From: Isoetes taiwanensis
Taxonomy: Eukaryota > Streptophyta > Lycopodiopsida > Isoetales > Isoetaceae
Direction of reading: 5' to 3'
Assembly: GCA_021234155.1 (NCBI GenBank)
Contig: JAJEKV010000004.1
Coordinates: 14,602,716-14,666,715 of the forward strand
DNA length: 64,000 nt
The position numbers and the translations under genes are program-made. How positions within the stretch are numbered: position 1 is the stretch's first letter; every line of letters starts with the position of its first letter. The notes beneath the pieces are model-generated. The model ran no database searches. It was not told the DNA's origin and saw only the letters and a program-made list of their open reading frames with translations. Below are positions 1 through 10,829 of this stretch, piece by piece.

Positions 1-77
1 AAATGTTCGCGCAAAAGATACAACAAAGCACTCTGATCTTCCCAGTCTTGGGGCCACCTTGGAATCGCTTTGTTCGC

Positions 78-151
78 ATAACCCCTTGCATGTGCCGTCC
101 CATAACCCGTTGGGTTCCCGTGGACGTAAAAATTCTTATCTTATCTTATCT

Positions 152-182
<31 letters not shown>
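78..182 (+). mobile_element. Short 3' end of an RTE-like retroelement with (TTATC)n tail
   Basis: About 105 bp interrupts the duplicated block relative to copy 2, where unrelated sequence sits at 12490-12540. The insert ends in GTGGACGTAAAAATT followed by about nine TTATC units (134-181). The same GTGGACGT-A-rich ending followed by a short tandem repeat closes the RTE-like fragments at 14712 and 54876. It is too short to say whether this is a truncated LINE or a SINE. Confidence 0.6.
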
Positions 183-183
<1 letters not shown>

Positions 184-309
184 AACTTTTTGGGCCCATT
201 GTAGTTTTTGATGAGAATTATCTCTACTTTGAGATCTATCCAGCAAGGATTTTTGTCCTAATCTGAAATTAAAGAATGTACGATTAGAGATGCTTCTAAA
301 GTGAATATT

Positions 310-1385
310 TTCATTCTAAAGTTTCTGTACTTTACTGGCAGGTTATCCACAGGTTGCCTGCGTATTAATGTCATCTGACATCGTTATGATCTTCGCATGT
401 CTGCATATGCCACATTTTTCAGGACATTTACTCATCTGCATGCGGCGTTATTGTTGCGGCCCAGAATAAGATACTGATGGCTTACAAGTGTTCCGCCCTT
501 GAGTCAGAAGTGACCAAACGTAACGTATTTGAATTCAATGTCTTCAAATTAGTTATTATCGTTAGTCCCCTATTCTAGAGTAAGTATGTTGTGCTTCAAG
601 CTCATGCTCCTATGGCATCTTCTTATGCTTACACAATTAAATGAGACATCTACATTCTATACTTTTCACATCTGATTAATAAATTTTTTGCTTTTGTCCT
701 TCAAAAAAAAAAAAAAAAAAAAGCATTAGAGTGAACAATAGAATAGAATAGAATAGAATAGAATAATAGAATAATAGAATGGTTTGTATCGTCCATGGAG
801 TGTGCAGTTTTCCAGAATAATAAAATGAATACGATTTGCATTGCCAGTTTTAAAATTTATTCCAAAACAATAAAATCCTGCTACCTATATCTTAGAAGTC
901 AACTCAAATTTGGGGGCATCTGCTCTCTAGCATTGCAGATCTAACCTTCATCAATGGGTTTGACAATGATATGCAAATAAACTATATTCGTGAATTGTCA
1001 GTGATCCTAGTAAAGCAAAATATTCTATGCATCAAGCCTCAAGAAGTTTTTGTGATCTGCGACATTATTGTATAAGGTACTAAATGTATCACATTGCAAA
1101 AGATACATCAATAGGACAGATTGCTTCTGAAATAACATTTTCTATCACATCACTCTAGCATTCGTTTTTTCGTCAAGTTATCCTGCATAAAATAAAGAAG
1201 TGAGTTTAAAAAAAAAAAAACTCAATATCAACAAGAATTTCGGCAATACATCTAATCATAAGCGAGATAACGAGCTAGAAATCCACTTTTGAGCATGCAC
1301 CGCGTTTCCATCCTCTCAAGTTCTTAAATTTCTTCTGTTTCAATGGACATGACATTCTTGGCATGCCCTTTACTTTTTTACTTAC
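310..1385. repeat. Inverted segment of the duplication
   Basis: Positions 310-520 are the reverse complement of 21990-22200, and 540-1380 the reverse complement of 12690-13527. In copy 2 these two parts are separated only by the 8.46-kb insertion. The segment carries the poly(A) end of the decayed L1 (A-run at 703-722), followed by a (GAATA)n microsatellite at about 737-780. Short CCATT/AATGG inverted repeats lie at the edges in copy 2. Confidence 0.8.
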
Positions 1386-3010
1386 CCCAAAGCCAACGCC
1401 ATGTATGACTCAAATTGGATTGTGGAACTTGTAGGCGCCACCCATCTGGCAACGGGAGGGGTTATGGTGCTAAGAAGAGGCGATATATAATGAGTTGACG
1501 AAGTGTTTGCCTTTGTGAATATTTTCATGACAATACCAAGGCAGCCTTTCTGTAACACCAACCTGCACCATAAGAGGCAAACTTTTTGCGGCCTTGTTCC
1601 ATACAGACACATTTTAGGGGAGAGTATAAACTTTGCCCGAAATTCAGACTAAGATAATAGACGACCAGCTTCATACCATGATTGAATACAGACGACACCT
1701 CTCTGTGTAAGAGGATGAACTGATATAGCTAGTAGAGGTGCTAGGGGGTTTGAAGGCCACCACCATGGAGTCTCCAATAAGGTGTGAATGGAAGAACATG
1801 GCTAAAAGAGATGTCTGACTGCATCCCATGCTGCCAACAATCCACGCAGAAATGGAGAAGCGTTTCGAAAAGGCTGCAGAGGCTAAAATAATGTCCAAGG
1901 CAGAACTGGTTTGACTGCCTTCTTGCCTAGAGGGATACGATGACTAAGAGCTTGTTTAAGAAGGCATAAATCAGGAGAGTCATCTTCACCATTCAAGAGT
2001 CTCCATATGAATTTTGAAATACGGACTTTGCTCTGCAGTAAGAAGTCCATCATATTCAGACCACCTTCCATTTTAGAAGGATGCATTTCAACCAGGCCAC
2101 CTTAATCACAGCACCTTCCTCAGTATCCATATATATAGTTCCAGACTATTGACATATGCTCATGTACTTTGACATATAGGGCTAGTAGTAAGGATGCCAT
2201 ATAGACATGGGTACTACTAAGGACTGACTTGGCCATTGTAATGCGACTCACAAGAGACAATTTTGCAGTGGACCACAAAAAAAAGTGCTTCTTCAAACCC
2301 TTAATAATCTACACCCATGCATCTCCAACACTAACATGGATGCTAGCTGGAATCCCTAGTAACTTGGTGGTCTGTCCATGAGCATGCAACTTGCATGGAT
2401 AATCATGAACACATACCAGAGTCGTAGTATCTAACGTCCATAAAGTTGTACACTTCTACCAAGCCACAAGGATACCGAAAGCCAGTGAAAATGCGTATAG
2501 AGAAATTTGGCAGCTTCTAAGTTCTTGGCATTAGCAATCACAAAGAGGAGCATGTCATCTTCATATTGATTGCAAACTTCTTATGTGCCATCCTTCATCG
2601 CGAGACCATGGAGAAGCCCCTTTGTGGTTGTGTCAAAAGTCACAGAAAGCATCACACACATCTGACTCTAGCTATTTCCAATATTCCCGAAAGAATTCAA
2701 TTGGCAAACTATCCAAACATGGATGCTTGCTTCTTTTTGGTTCAAAGACTTCTGAAGCTAAAACATCTGCCATCATAGCCGCTTTTATTAATATGGTTGC
2801 TCGTCAGAGTTGATGGGAGAAATCCTAGACAAAATTGCATCTCGAATTTTTGACCGAAAAAGAAGATGTTTCTCAGCAAAAAAATGTGGAAGCGATTATG
2901 CAGATGTTGCTTGAGTTTTGTTGGCTTTGTTAGCGCCGAGCTATCTGGCAAAAGCAATGAAGACATGGTTGATGTCATGCGACGCCTTTTAGCTGCACGA
3001 AAGAAAAAGC
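1385..3010 (-). pseudogene. Decayed L1-type LINE ORF2 remnant (copy 1)
   Basis: Minus-strand translation in shifting frames gives recognisable reverse-transcriptase pieces. Near 2700 there is a stretch like the LPIEFFRKYW part of the fingers domain. Near 2560 there is a degenerate DD motif, and 2086-1883 reads EGGLNMMDFLLQSKVRISKF, the thumb-side segment typical of plant L1 reverse transcriptases. Every part carries stops and frameshifts. The same remnant recurs at 22211-24000. It encodes no working protein. Confidence 0.7.
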
Positions 3011-3590
3011 CTATATAATTGTCTCCATCATGAAACCACTGCAGACCTGCCTTCCTCTTTGCCTACTGGATTTGCTCCTCTTCTAAAGCTTGGATCTATG
3101 CCAGAATACCTCGATTATGAACCCCACATTAGCTTATGGCAGCTGTCCAAATGTTCTTGCAGGCTTCCTAAAAGTCAGATTCCTTCAAGAACTTTACATT
3201 CAAGCAAAAACATGTCCATTCGGACATTGTTGCTGCAGAGGCTCATCTGAAAGGAATTGTGAATGGTGGTCTGAAACTGAGTTGTCTTTGAGGCAGGATC
3301 GAAAGAGATCTAAAGGCAAAGACTTGCCCAATGACTTTGAGTTGATTAAAGATTCAAGTATTTTGAGAAATAAACATCTTGTCCTCTCATTCTTTGAAGG
3401 TTTGTTTTATGCTCATATCTTTGTTTGATGGTAGCATGGAGTGCCAAATTATCGAAATTGAATTATAGATGAAGCAGCTATCTCAAAATCTAAAATAGAA
3501 GGATTATTAGCTTAAGGGCTTCTTTGTATCAGAAGCTTTATAGTCATTATAAACTTTGTATAGAATCTAAAGTGCACATTTGTAGAATGG

Positions 3591-5843
3591 ATTGATTATA
3601 GCAAAATCGACTCCCCATCTGCATCCTCCCCTTTCTTACTTGTATCAGATCTTTCCTCCTCCCCATAGCTCTTCGGATCCTTATATACTACCTTCTTACC
3701 AAAATCGTTAGAGAAGGCAAACATTAGAGGCACATGGAAACCAAAGAGATTGACCTTGTAAAAGCTATGGAAGCTTATTATCCATGGTTGGCACTGCTCC
3801 GGCCAAAATCTATTGCAATAAAAACCATATCGATCCTTTTCTCATGTCCATAGTCATCCTTAGAGCATGCCTAAAGGGACAAATCATTGCATGCCGAAAA
3901 TTGAAAGGGGACAAATCGAAAGGGGCAAATCGATCTACGCCGAGATAGGAAAGGGAAAAATGAAAATCCAGATCATAACAAAAGAAAGAGATGTGGGCGA
4001 TATTGAATAGGTCTGGCAACAAGAAACTTCGTCTTTGCCCTTCCCTCTTCTCTTCTTTTGCATTATTTTCCTCTCTTCGTGTTTAGCGGTGCATAAAAAC
4101 GAAAAGGATATCCGCTCTCTTTTCTATTTTCCACACCATCTTAACCGTCCATTTTTCGTCCTCCTTACCCTTGCTTTCTAAACGCTTTAAGGGTGCCTTC
4201 ATTTTGACCCCACTCCATGACCTTGACCTCTTCAATGATGTAGATCCCCATTGTGACCCCGTCATCCTCATCATCTTCATTGACATTGACACTGCCTGCG
4301 CCACCACCACTGCCTTCCATTCGCTTCATCCTATTTCACACCAATGTCATTTTTGCCTTGTCTCGTCTCAAATTCCAGGCGCCGCTAGCTGAAAATGCAT
4401 GTACTCAATATATCCCCAAGGAATATCTCGTTGGCTATCCACAAGGTGAGTGTCAGCACTATATAATGCATCTATGAATATATAGTGTACTACGATAATT
4501 ATTATTGCTTATATATAGTTCCAAGGATATCTTGAGGATGTACCAAGTGAATATACTAGTTGGAAGGATATCCATCGCATATGTTTGGCATGAAGAATAT
4601 GACCCCAACTAACACCACATCGATCTTGTATCTACTGCAAGAAGCATTATTTTATTAGTTGTTTCGGGTCGCAAATAACTAGGTTAGTCAACAATACCAT
4701 TGCTAGTATGATGCTTTATTAAGTGTCTTGAACTTTAGCTACAAAGCAATAGATCAATCAACGTAATTAATAGTAACATGTCGTAGGAATGAGAACCATT
4801 GCCAAGTATGAAGATGGGAACCATTCTAATTAATGCATATTACCATTTCAAGCAAGTTTTTTTTTCTAGCACGCCAACCCAACCAAATCTACAACCTTCA
4901 TGCAATTCTAGCCTATCCACGTAGCACCTCCACCTCATCAAAATCTGAGGTGGCATGTCCCTTCACCGTTAAGTTGTTAGTTTTAAAAATCAAAGGCCAC
5001 CAAAATTAAAAAAATCAATGAAAATAACGCACGGACGAAGATAGAAAAGGCCATCGAAATCCTTAAAAGTCCTTTCTTTTCGCTCTAAGGCAAAGGCCAT
5101 CGAAATCCTTAAAAGTACTTTCTTTTCGCTCTAAGGCAAATTTCGATAGCGACAGTGTCCCCTAGATCCTCGTAGGCCTTGTCTTCTTCAGTATCCGGAT
5201 GCTTCTTGATGTCGATTTGTGCCTGCCCTATTCGGCTCCATCAAACCCCATCCGTTTCTTGCAGGTACTTGTGCTCAATTGCAGATACACATTGGACCAT
5301 ACCTGGGCACCTTTAATTTTGGGTAGCATGTGCCGTAAAGAAGGCAAATTTGATAGGCAAAATTATTGGGTGGGGTGGGAAGTTGAATTGACTGAAAAAT
5401 GAAAAACTAAGGCTTTTCTTTTGCGGCGGGCAGGCAAGCAAGATTGTCTTAGTTATGTTATACAAAATACACATCTTCCAATAAAAGGCAGGCTAAGGAA
5501 TTTTTTTATTAATGCATGATTAATTTATAGCCTCATCCTATTTCATCTCTTTGGAGCATATGTTTCTCGTTCTATTTATGCTAATGAGCACACTTGCTTC
5601 TCCCCAAAGGAACATTATGCTCAAATAGCTGGATCAAGGTTAAGAACATTGTAACTAGTTTCCTATACTTTATTTATTTATTTATTTGTTTGGTCTTGCT
5701 CACTTAAGGTTTGAGAGGCCATGGAGCACTAAAAAACCAGCAAAGTACATCATATTTTTAATATCAAAGTACAATGGCTATCTACCGCCTTCAAATATAA
5801 TCCTAACTCATTATAAGGATCTAAGAAGCTTAAATGTTTTAAT
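3591..5843. other. No gene recognised; contains a 45-bp tandem duplication
   Basis: All six frames hold only short chance reading frames. The one clear structure is a direct tandem duplication at about 5047-5137. Its two units of roughly 45 bp begin AAGGCCATCGAAATCC and differ at one or two bases. The region is AT-rich with polypyrimidine stretches near 4030-4150. Confidence 0.6.
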
Positions 5844-6555
5844 TGTGACGCTCCCTGAATATATACGGCGCTCCAGACGTATACATACAGGGACTTCCCC
5901 CTCCCATGGCAATCAGCTCACCATGAGCAGGGCCCTCCGTCTAACTCGGACCATCCATAGAAAGATGCCCGGGTGAAGGACACGGAGGTGTCATTCGGCC
6001 CACGCCTTCAATGGGACTCCTAAGTCGCGGAAGCGTGAATACATGTTAGCATACATCATAAATCATACATAAATAACCACCACGAAGGGTGGCACATCCA
6101 TCCAGGTACTAACGGCAAAGAAGATGCATCTAACCCTAAGGAAAACGCCCCAAACCCCAGGTTCTACCCCGGCTCAGACTCCTGTGAGGATGGACTGACG
6201 GCTCAGTCTCAAGAGATCAGCAGACCGAGGTATAACCTGGCGTTGGCTGGCATAGAACAGTGGTTAGGGTAGTCTCCATCCGCCCCTCCTGTGCACACTT
6301 TGCAGATAGGCTGAATCATGCTATGACGTGCTTGTAGCCCTCCGGAGACGCAATCCCAAGGAATCACCCTTCGGGACTACTCCGGGTTACATCTCCCCGG
6401 TCCGATGAGGCAGGTCAGAGAGGCGTCTCCTCCCCGAGTATGACAGATCCCTGGGCTCGAACGGGTTGGTGAGCTGACCTTTAGATTTAGGGGAGTAAGT
6501 CGGGTACGGATGCGAGGGTCGCTGATGCGGCACGTGTTCTCTAGCACACCCTGGT
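5844..6555 (-). repeat. Truncated 3' LTR with a 94-bp inverted segment
   Basis: It matches 8734-9428 up to base 6455, then the next 94 bp (6456-6549) match the reverse complement of 9329-9422. After that, similarity ends. The other LTR has CCCTGG and CCAGGG flanking the inverted segment, a natural pair for an inversion. Confidence 0.75.
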
Positions 6556-7729
6556 TGGGTGACGCATAAGAATTACATGATGCTAACCCGGATAAGGACA
6601 GTCGAAGTCAATGGTTTACCCAAAATTATAGCAGGTACCCTAATGACTCTAGGTAACTTAGCAAAGTAATGAGCATGATAAAAGAATGGATGGCCGGGTC
6701 AGACTGACGTGATTATACGGGAAGTCTAGGTATGGCATAAGATCAATATAGAAGAATATAAGAATTAACAATGCAAGGATTTATAAGGATGCTAAGACAT
6801 AAAGATCGAATGATATACGGGTTTAGCAGAAACAAAGGAATTTTGAACGCCTAACGGGAATTTTGACATATAGACTACTCATTGTGTGTGGCTACGGAGA
6901 TGCAAAGGCTATTAATTTGTCAATAATTTAATACATGGCTACGGAAAAAAATAATGGCAATTGGGAGGATGAGATGGTGAAGAATATGTTTACAACGAAC
7001 GCTCGATAAAAGGGCCTACTTGGAAAGGTGCCTGGGTAATACTAAGTTTTGGGACTGGCAGAAATCCCTTGAGAGACATAAGCTAATTTATAAATTTGTT
7101 GAGAATCAAGAACTAGGATAATGGTCAGAAGACTTTGCTCGAACCGCGTCGGGATATCCTAGGGAGAGTTGACTAGACAACAATGGTTGGTTTGCATTAG
7201 ATTGATATACTAGAACAATTCTAAGAGAACGACTAAAAGGAATTCCAGTATGGTAGAATATCCTTGTGTATAATTGGAACGAGTGAAGATGTACTGCAAG
7301 TTGAGATAACAGTCGGTAGAGTCATGTGGCAGATCAAAGTGATACATGGAAGAAGCATCCAACTAATTGAAGATTAAGGACGAAGAATTTCTAGACTAGA
7401 ATGGTTTACATTAGGAAGACAGAGCTACTACTGAATAGTAGAGAGATGGGTTATTATATCCATTGAATACATAGAGGCGGCATTTCCTCATCGTAATGAA
7501 TGGGGGTAGAATAAAAGGACAAGGTTGCATTCTAGGTGAGCACGGCTACGAAGCTCCACGGCAAGCATCTGTCGCGGCGGGAAATAAGAAATGCGGTCTC
7601 CTCCTCCGAATGTCTGCCACGTTACCGAGACTATCATCGAGCTTGGGCATGTCGATGCAAGCGTTGTAAGGCGCTTGGCGAAGAAGAAAAACGATAGTGC
7701 AGGAGCAGTCGACAGAGGTCGGCTACGGC

Positions 7730-7865
7730 AAAAATGCTTGCTCCGGCGGTTATGGCGAAAATGCTTACTCCGGCGGCTATGGCGAAAATGCTTACTCTGG
7801 CGGCTATGGCGAAAATGCTTACCCCGGCGGTTATGGCGAAGAGGCTTGCTCCGATGGAGTTGTTA
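7730..7865. repeat. 27-bp coding-length tandem repeat (about 5 units)
   Basis: The unit is TATGGCGAAAATGCTTACTC plus CGGCGGC, repeated about five times with small changes. Read on the plus strand it gives GYGENAYSG repeats in a frame open from 7697 to 7918. Read on the minus strand it gives SIFAIAAGV repeats. The 27-bp period keeps all frames open, so an open frame alone is weak evidence of coding. It lies inside the LTR element, opposite to its expected sense strand. Confidence 0.7.
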
Positions 7866-7957
7866 CCTTCACAATGTGGGTTTACGGAAGGCAAACCTCT
7901 AATTTAAACAAGGTATAAATGCACTAATTATTACAAAAAGGATTATATCCCTTGAAG

Positions 7958-8040
7958 AAAGAAGCTGGCTCATTGGTAAAGGTATTGGCTTGGGTGTAGA
8001 AGGTCAGGGGTTCAATCCTAGGATGTACCTTTTGCTTAAA
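7958..8040 (+). mobile_element. tRNA-derived SINE-like sequence
   Basis: A polymerase III A-box (TGGCTCATTGG, 7966-7976) is followed by a B-box (GGTTCAATCCT, 8009-8019) at tRNA-like spacing. There is no complete tRNA fold, so it reads as a SINE head. A related head lies on the minus strand at 19243-19310. Confidence 0.55.
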
Positions 8041-8218
8041 AGAATGTTTAACTAGACAAAATAGAATATTAAATGTGATAGATAAGAATAGAATAGAGAG
8101 AGAACATACATATCCTACATAAAGAGTGTTGGGTTGGATGTTGGAGGTCACATGTTCAAAACTAGGCGAATGTAAAAAAAATAGCGGGATTTTTTTTTTT
8201 TAAAGTAGGCGGAATTCG

Positions 8219-8413
8219 CGTTTTTATGTCTGCGGGCAGGCCCTATCGTGACCCCGCCACAGGCGCTAGAAAACCATGGGTACCCCTGCCAGCCGATTAG
8301 GGTTTCACCATTTTTTTTTTAAGGTCTGCGGGCAGCTATTACCCAGACCTCGCTACCCGCGCTAGCTAGGGAACCCCAGGTACCCCCTGCCCCGCCGATT
8401 AGGGTTTCGCACC
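8219..8413. repeat. Two ~95-bp direct repeats
   Basis: Both units start TCTGCGGGCAG and end CCGATTAGGGTTTC. They are separated by a T-run at 8311-8320. The units are GC-rich and clearly diverged. They lie in the internal part of the LTR element. Confidence 0.65.
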
Positions 8414-8720
8414 TGCATTTTCCCGTGGGGTCCGCACTCGCTTGACTGCCGTCCCCGGTCGCCCATAGGTCAATTCCTGGGTCCTGGGTTCGATGGCGCC
8501 GGCTATTTGCGCGTCTGAATAACCCTTTGCGAGATATGGTCGGCCCAAATCCATTCTTACAAAGAGAACTAAAAGTTTATACACCAACAAACTACTTACT
8601 AGCAAACCCATCAACCACAGTACCAAAGAGGTCTAAGGCTACTCTAAAGCTATCCTCTCTACTTAACGGTCTAACGCGTTAGTACATGGCCAGTGCAATG
8701 GCTTGGTCTACCAAGAACAT

Positions 8721-8732
8721 GCTCTGATACCG
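8721..8732 (-). other. Primer-binding site, initiator Met-tRNA
   Basis: On the minus strand the LTR end is followed after one base by CGGTATCAGAGC. This matches the standard plant retrotransposon site TGGTATCAGAGC at 11 of 12 bases. It fixes the orientation of the element. Confidence 0.85.
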
Positions 8733-8733
8733 C

Positions 8734-10277
8734 TGTGACGCTCCCTGAATATATACGACGCTCTGGACGTATACATACAGGAACTTCCCCCTCCCATGGC
8801 AATCAGCTCACATGAGCAGGGCCCTCTGTCTAACTCGGACCATCCATAGAAAGATGCCCGGGTGAAGGACACGGAGGTGTCATTCGGCCCACGCCTTCAA
8901 TGGGACTCCTAAGTCGCGGAAGCGTGAATACATATTAGCATACATCATAAATCATACATAAATAACCACCACGAAGGGTGGCACATCCATCCAAGTACTA
9001 ACGGCAAAGAAGATGCATCTAACCCTAAGGAAAACGCCCCAAACCGCAGGTTCTACCCCGGCTCAGACTCCTGTGAGGATGGACTGACGGCTCAGTCTCA
9101 AGAGATCAGCATACAGAGGTATAACTTGGCGTTGGCTGGCATATCCACTCCATCCGCCCCTCCTATGCACACTTTGCAGATAGGCTGAGTCATGCTATGA
9201 CGTGCTTGTAGCCCTCCGGAGATGCAATCCCAAGGAATCACCCTTCGGGACTACTCCGGGTTACATCTCCCCGGTCCGATGACGCAGGTCAGAGAGGCGT
9301 CTCCTCCCCGAGTATGACGGATCCCTGGGTGTGCTAGAGAACACGTGCCGCATCAGCGACCCCCGCATCCGTACCCGACTTACTCCCCTAAATCTAAAGG
9401 TCAGCTCACCAACCCGTTTGAGCCCAGGGGGTCCATATAGGCACCTCCCTCCGGCCCAGGGAGTGTCAGACCCATACCCGGCCCTCTCCGTGGTCGGCTA
9501 TAAGCCTAGTACACTATAGAAGTCCTGTAGCCGCGCTAGGCAAGACCCCACCCCCGATTCACCATCATACTCGTTATCTGGTGCTGAACCACATCATAGC
9601 ATCCACAGCCAGATAGGCTCTTGTGCACAGGCCGCATCTAATGGGAATAATACATGGCTCTATCTAGGAGCATACTACAATATGGGCTCAGAGGTCTCTA
9701 CCCCCCGTAATCCCCCATCTCCGGAGTGCTAACTAAGCAAAGAACTACTAAACCATCAACCAAAGCACATACAGAGACTAGAGATAAGAATACTCACCAT
9801 ATCAATCAAGGGTTAGCCTAACAGGTAAACCACAGAGAAAAACAGAGAGAGAGAACACACCACAGAGAGGGGCTATGCTATAGATCAACAAAGTAACCTA
9901 CTACTAACCGTCAAATCGGTCTTGGGCTGCTCCATCTCGACTAGCTGAAGGATGCCTGGCTGCTGCTTCTCCTCTTCCATCTCCAACTGCTCCTAATTCG
10001 AATTGGGGCCCAAAAGCCCTAATTTGGGTGTCCCACTTGGAAACCCTGCCTTGCCCAATCGATTTGGGCCAGGTGGCATGTCATTAATTAACTAATTAAA
10101 CTAATTAGGTTAAGTAAGACAAAAATACCCTTAATTAGCTTTTATTAATTTAGCATAGCTAAATTAATCCCTTTTAGGTCAATCCCCTAGGTTAACATAC
10201 CCCATGGTGGCGTATGCCTACTACGTGACGTGTCAGTATATTTATATGTATACCGTATAAATACGTGGAACGTCACA
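8734..10277 (-). repeat. 5' LTR (1544 bp)
   Basis: It begins TGTGACG and ends CGTCACA on either strand. The outer ~25 bp at the two ends are imperfect inverted repeats, unusually long for an LTR. Its 8734-9422 part matches the truncated 3' LTR at 5844-6549 closely, apart from a 94-bp segment in opposite orientation (9329-9422 against 6456-6549). Confidence 0.8.
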
Positions 10278-10396
10278 TTAATAAGCATAATAGAATGTTG
10301 CTTTATCTTATTCATTTATAAAGTTGCAATAGGTGGACAAGATAAGTCATATTCTGCATTTGCTTTCTTCGTATCTTTGTTTATAATGTTTGCGTA

Positions 10397-10819
10397 CATT
10401 AAATTAAATTAAACCATTACATTAAACCATTACATTACCTTTAAATTAAATCCCCCTTCAAACCCCCTTTGGTTTGGGTGCATATTCACATGGGGGGTGA
10501 CTCTGGGCAACGAGAGCTGTTGGATAGGCATATTCACCTCTTATTCCTTAATCTACACCGTACACAAAGTTCCTCATTTGTGGGGTATGGAAGTATAGAA
10601 TTTGCTATACTGTATAACAAGATTTGCAAAATACTATAAGATTTGAGGTAATATACTATATGGTGTTGATTTTGTACGTGCAAAACATAATTATAGGGTC
10701 TCTCGCTGCCCTACGTCACCCCCCATGTGAATATGCACCCAAACCAAAGGGGGTTTGAAGGGGGATTTAATTTAAAGGTAATATAATGGTTTAATGTAAT
10801 GGTTTAATTTAATTTAATG
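10397..10819. mobile_element. Fold-back MITE flanked by TA
   Basis: Positions 10397-10500 and 10717-10819 are nearly perfect inverted repeats of about 100 bp, starting CATTAAATTAAATTAAACC. Each end abuts a TA dinucleotide, as expected for a Tc1/mariner-type target duplication. The centre (10500-10715) has no reading frame of note. It is a small non-autonomous DNA element that could form a long hairpin. Confidence 0.85.
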
Positions 10820-10829
10820 TAATGGTTTT

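Larger units (their letters stand above)
1..3590. repeat. Segmental duplication, copy 1
   Basis: This block is repeated at 12418-13527 plus 21990-24447. Positions 1-300 match 12418-12690 directly and 1385-3585 match 22211-24447 directly. Positions 310-1385 match the same segment in inverted orientation. The left edge lies outside the window. The right edge is sharp: after the shared TGCACATTTGTAG the two copies diverge completely. Most of the block is a decayed L1 element plus its flank. The matches were read by eye, so identity was not measured. Confidence 0.85.
5844..10277 (-). mobile_element. Non-autonomous LTR retrotransposon, rearranged
   Basis: The element is flanked by a perfect 5-bp target duplication, TTAAT (5839-5843 and 10278-10282). 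Both outer ends read TGTGACG inward. It lies on the minus strand: 5' LTR 10277-8734, then a primer-binding site complementary to initiator Met-tRNA at 8732-8721, then an internal region without gag or pol. The 3' LTR keeps only its last ~710 bp (6555-5844). I found no polypurine tract, and the rest of the 3' LTR is missing or replaced. Size and content fit a LARD-like or internally deleted element. Confidence 0.8.

Noticed and set aside
1-1385. Twin-priming L1 insertion
   Set aside because: The inverted block includes sequence beyond the poly(A) tail, and the order of the parts is wrong for twin priming.
5686-5976. A 96-codon frame at the LTR element edge
   Set aside because: It crosses the insertion boundary at 5844 and has no conserved motif.
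8734-10277. A DNA transposon with TGTGACG inverted ends
   Set aside because: The primer-binding site next to the repeat, the second terminal copy at 5844 and the 5-bp duplication around the pair all fit an LTR element.
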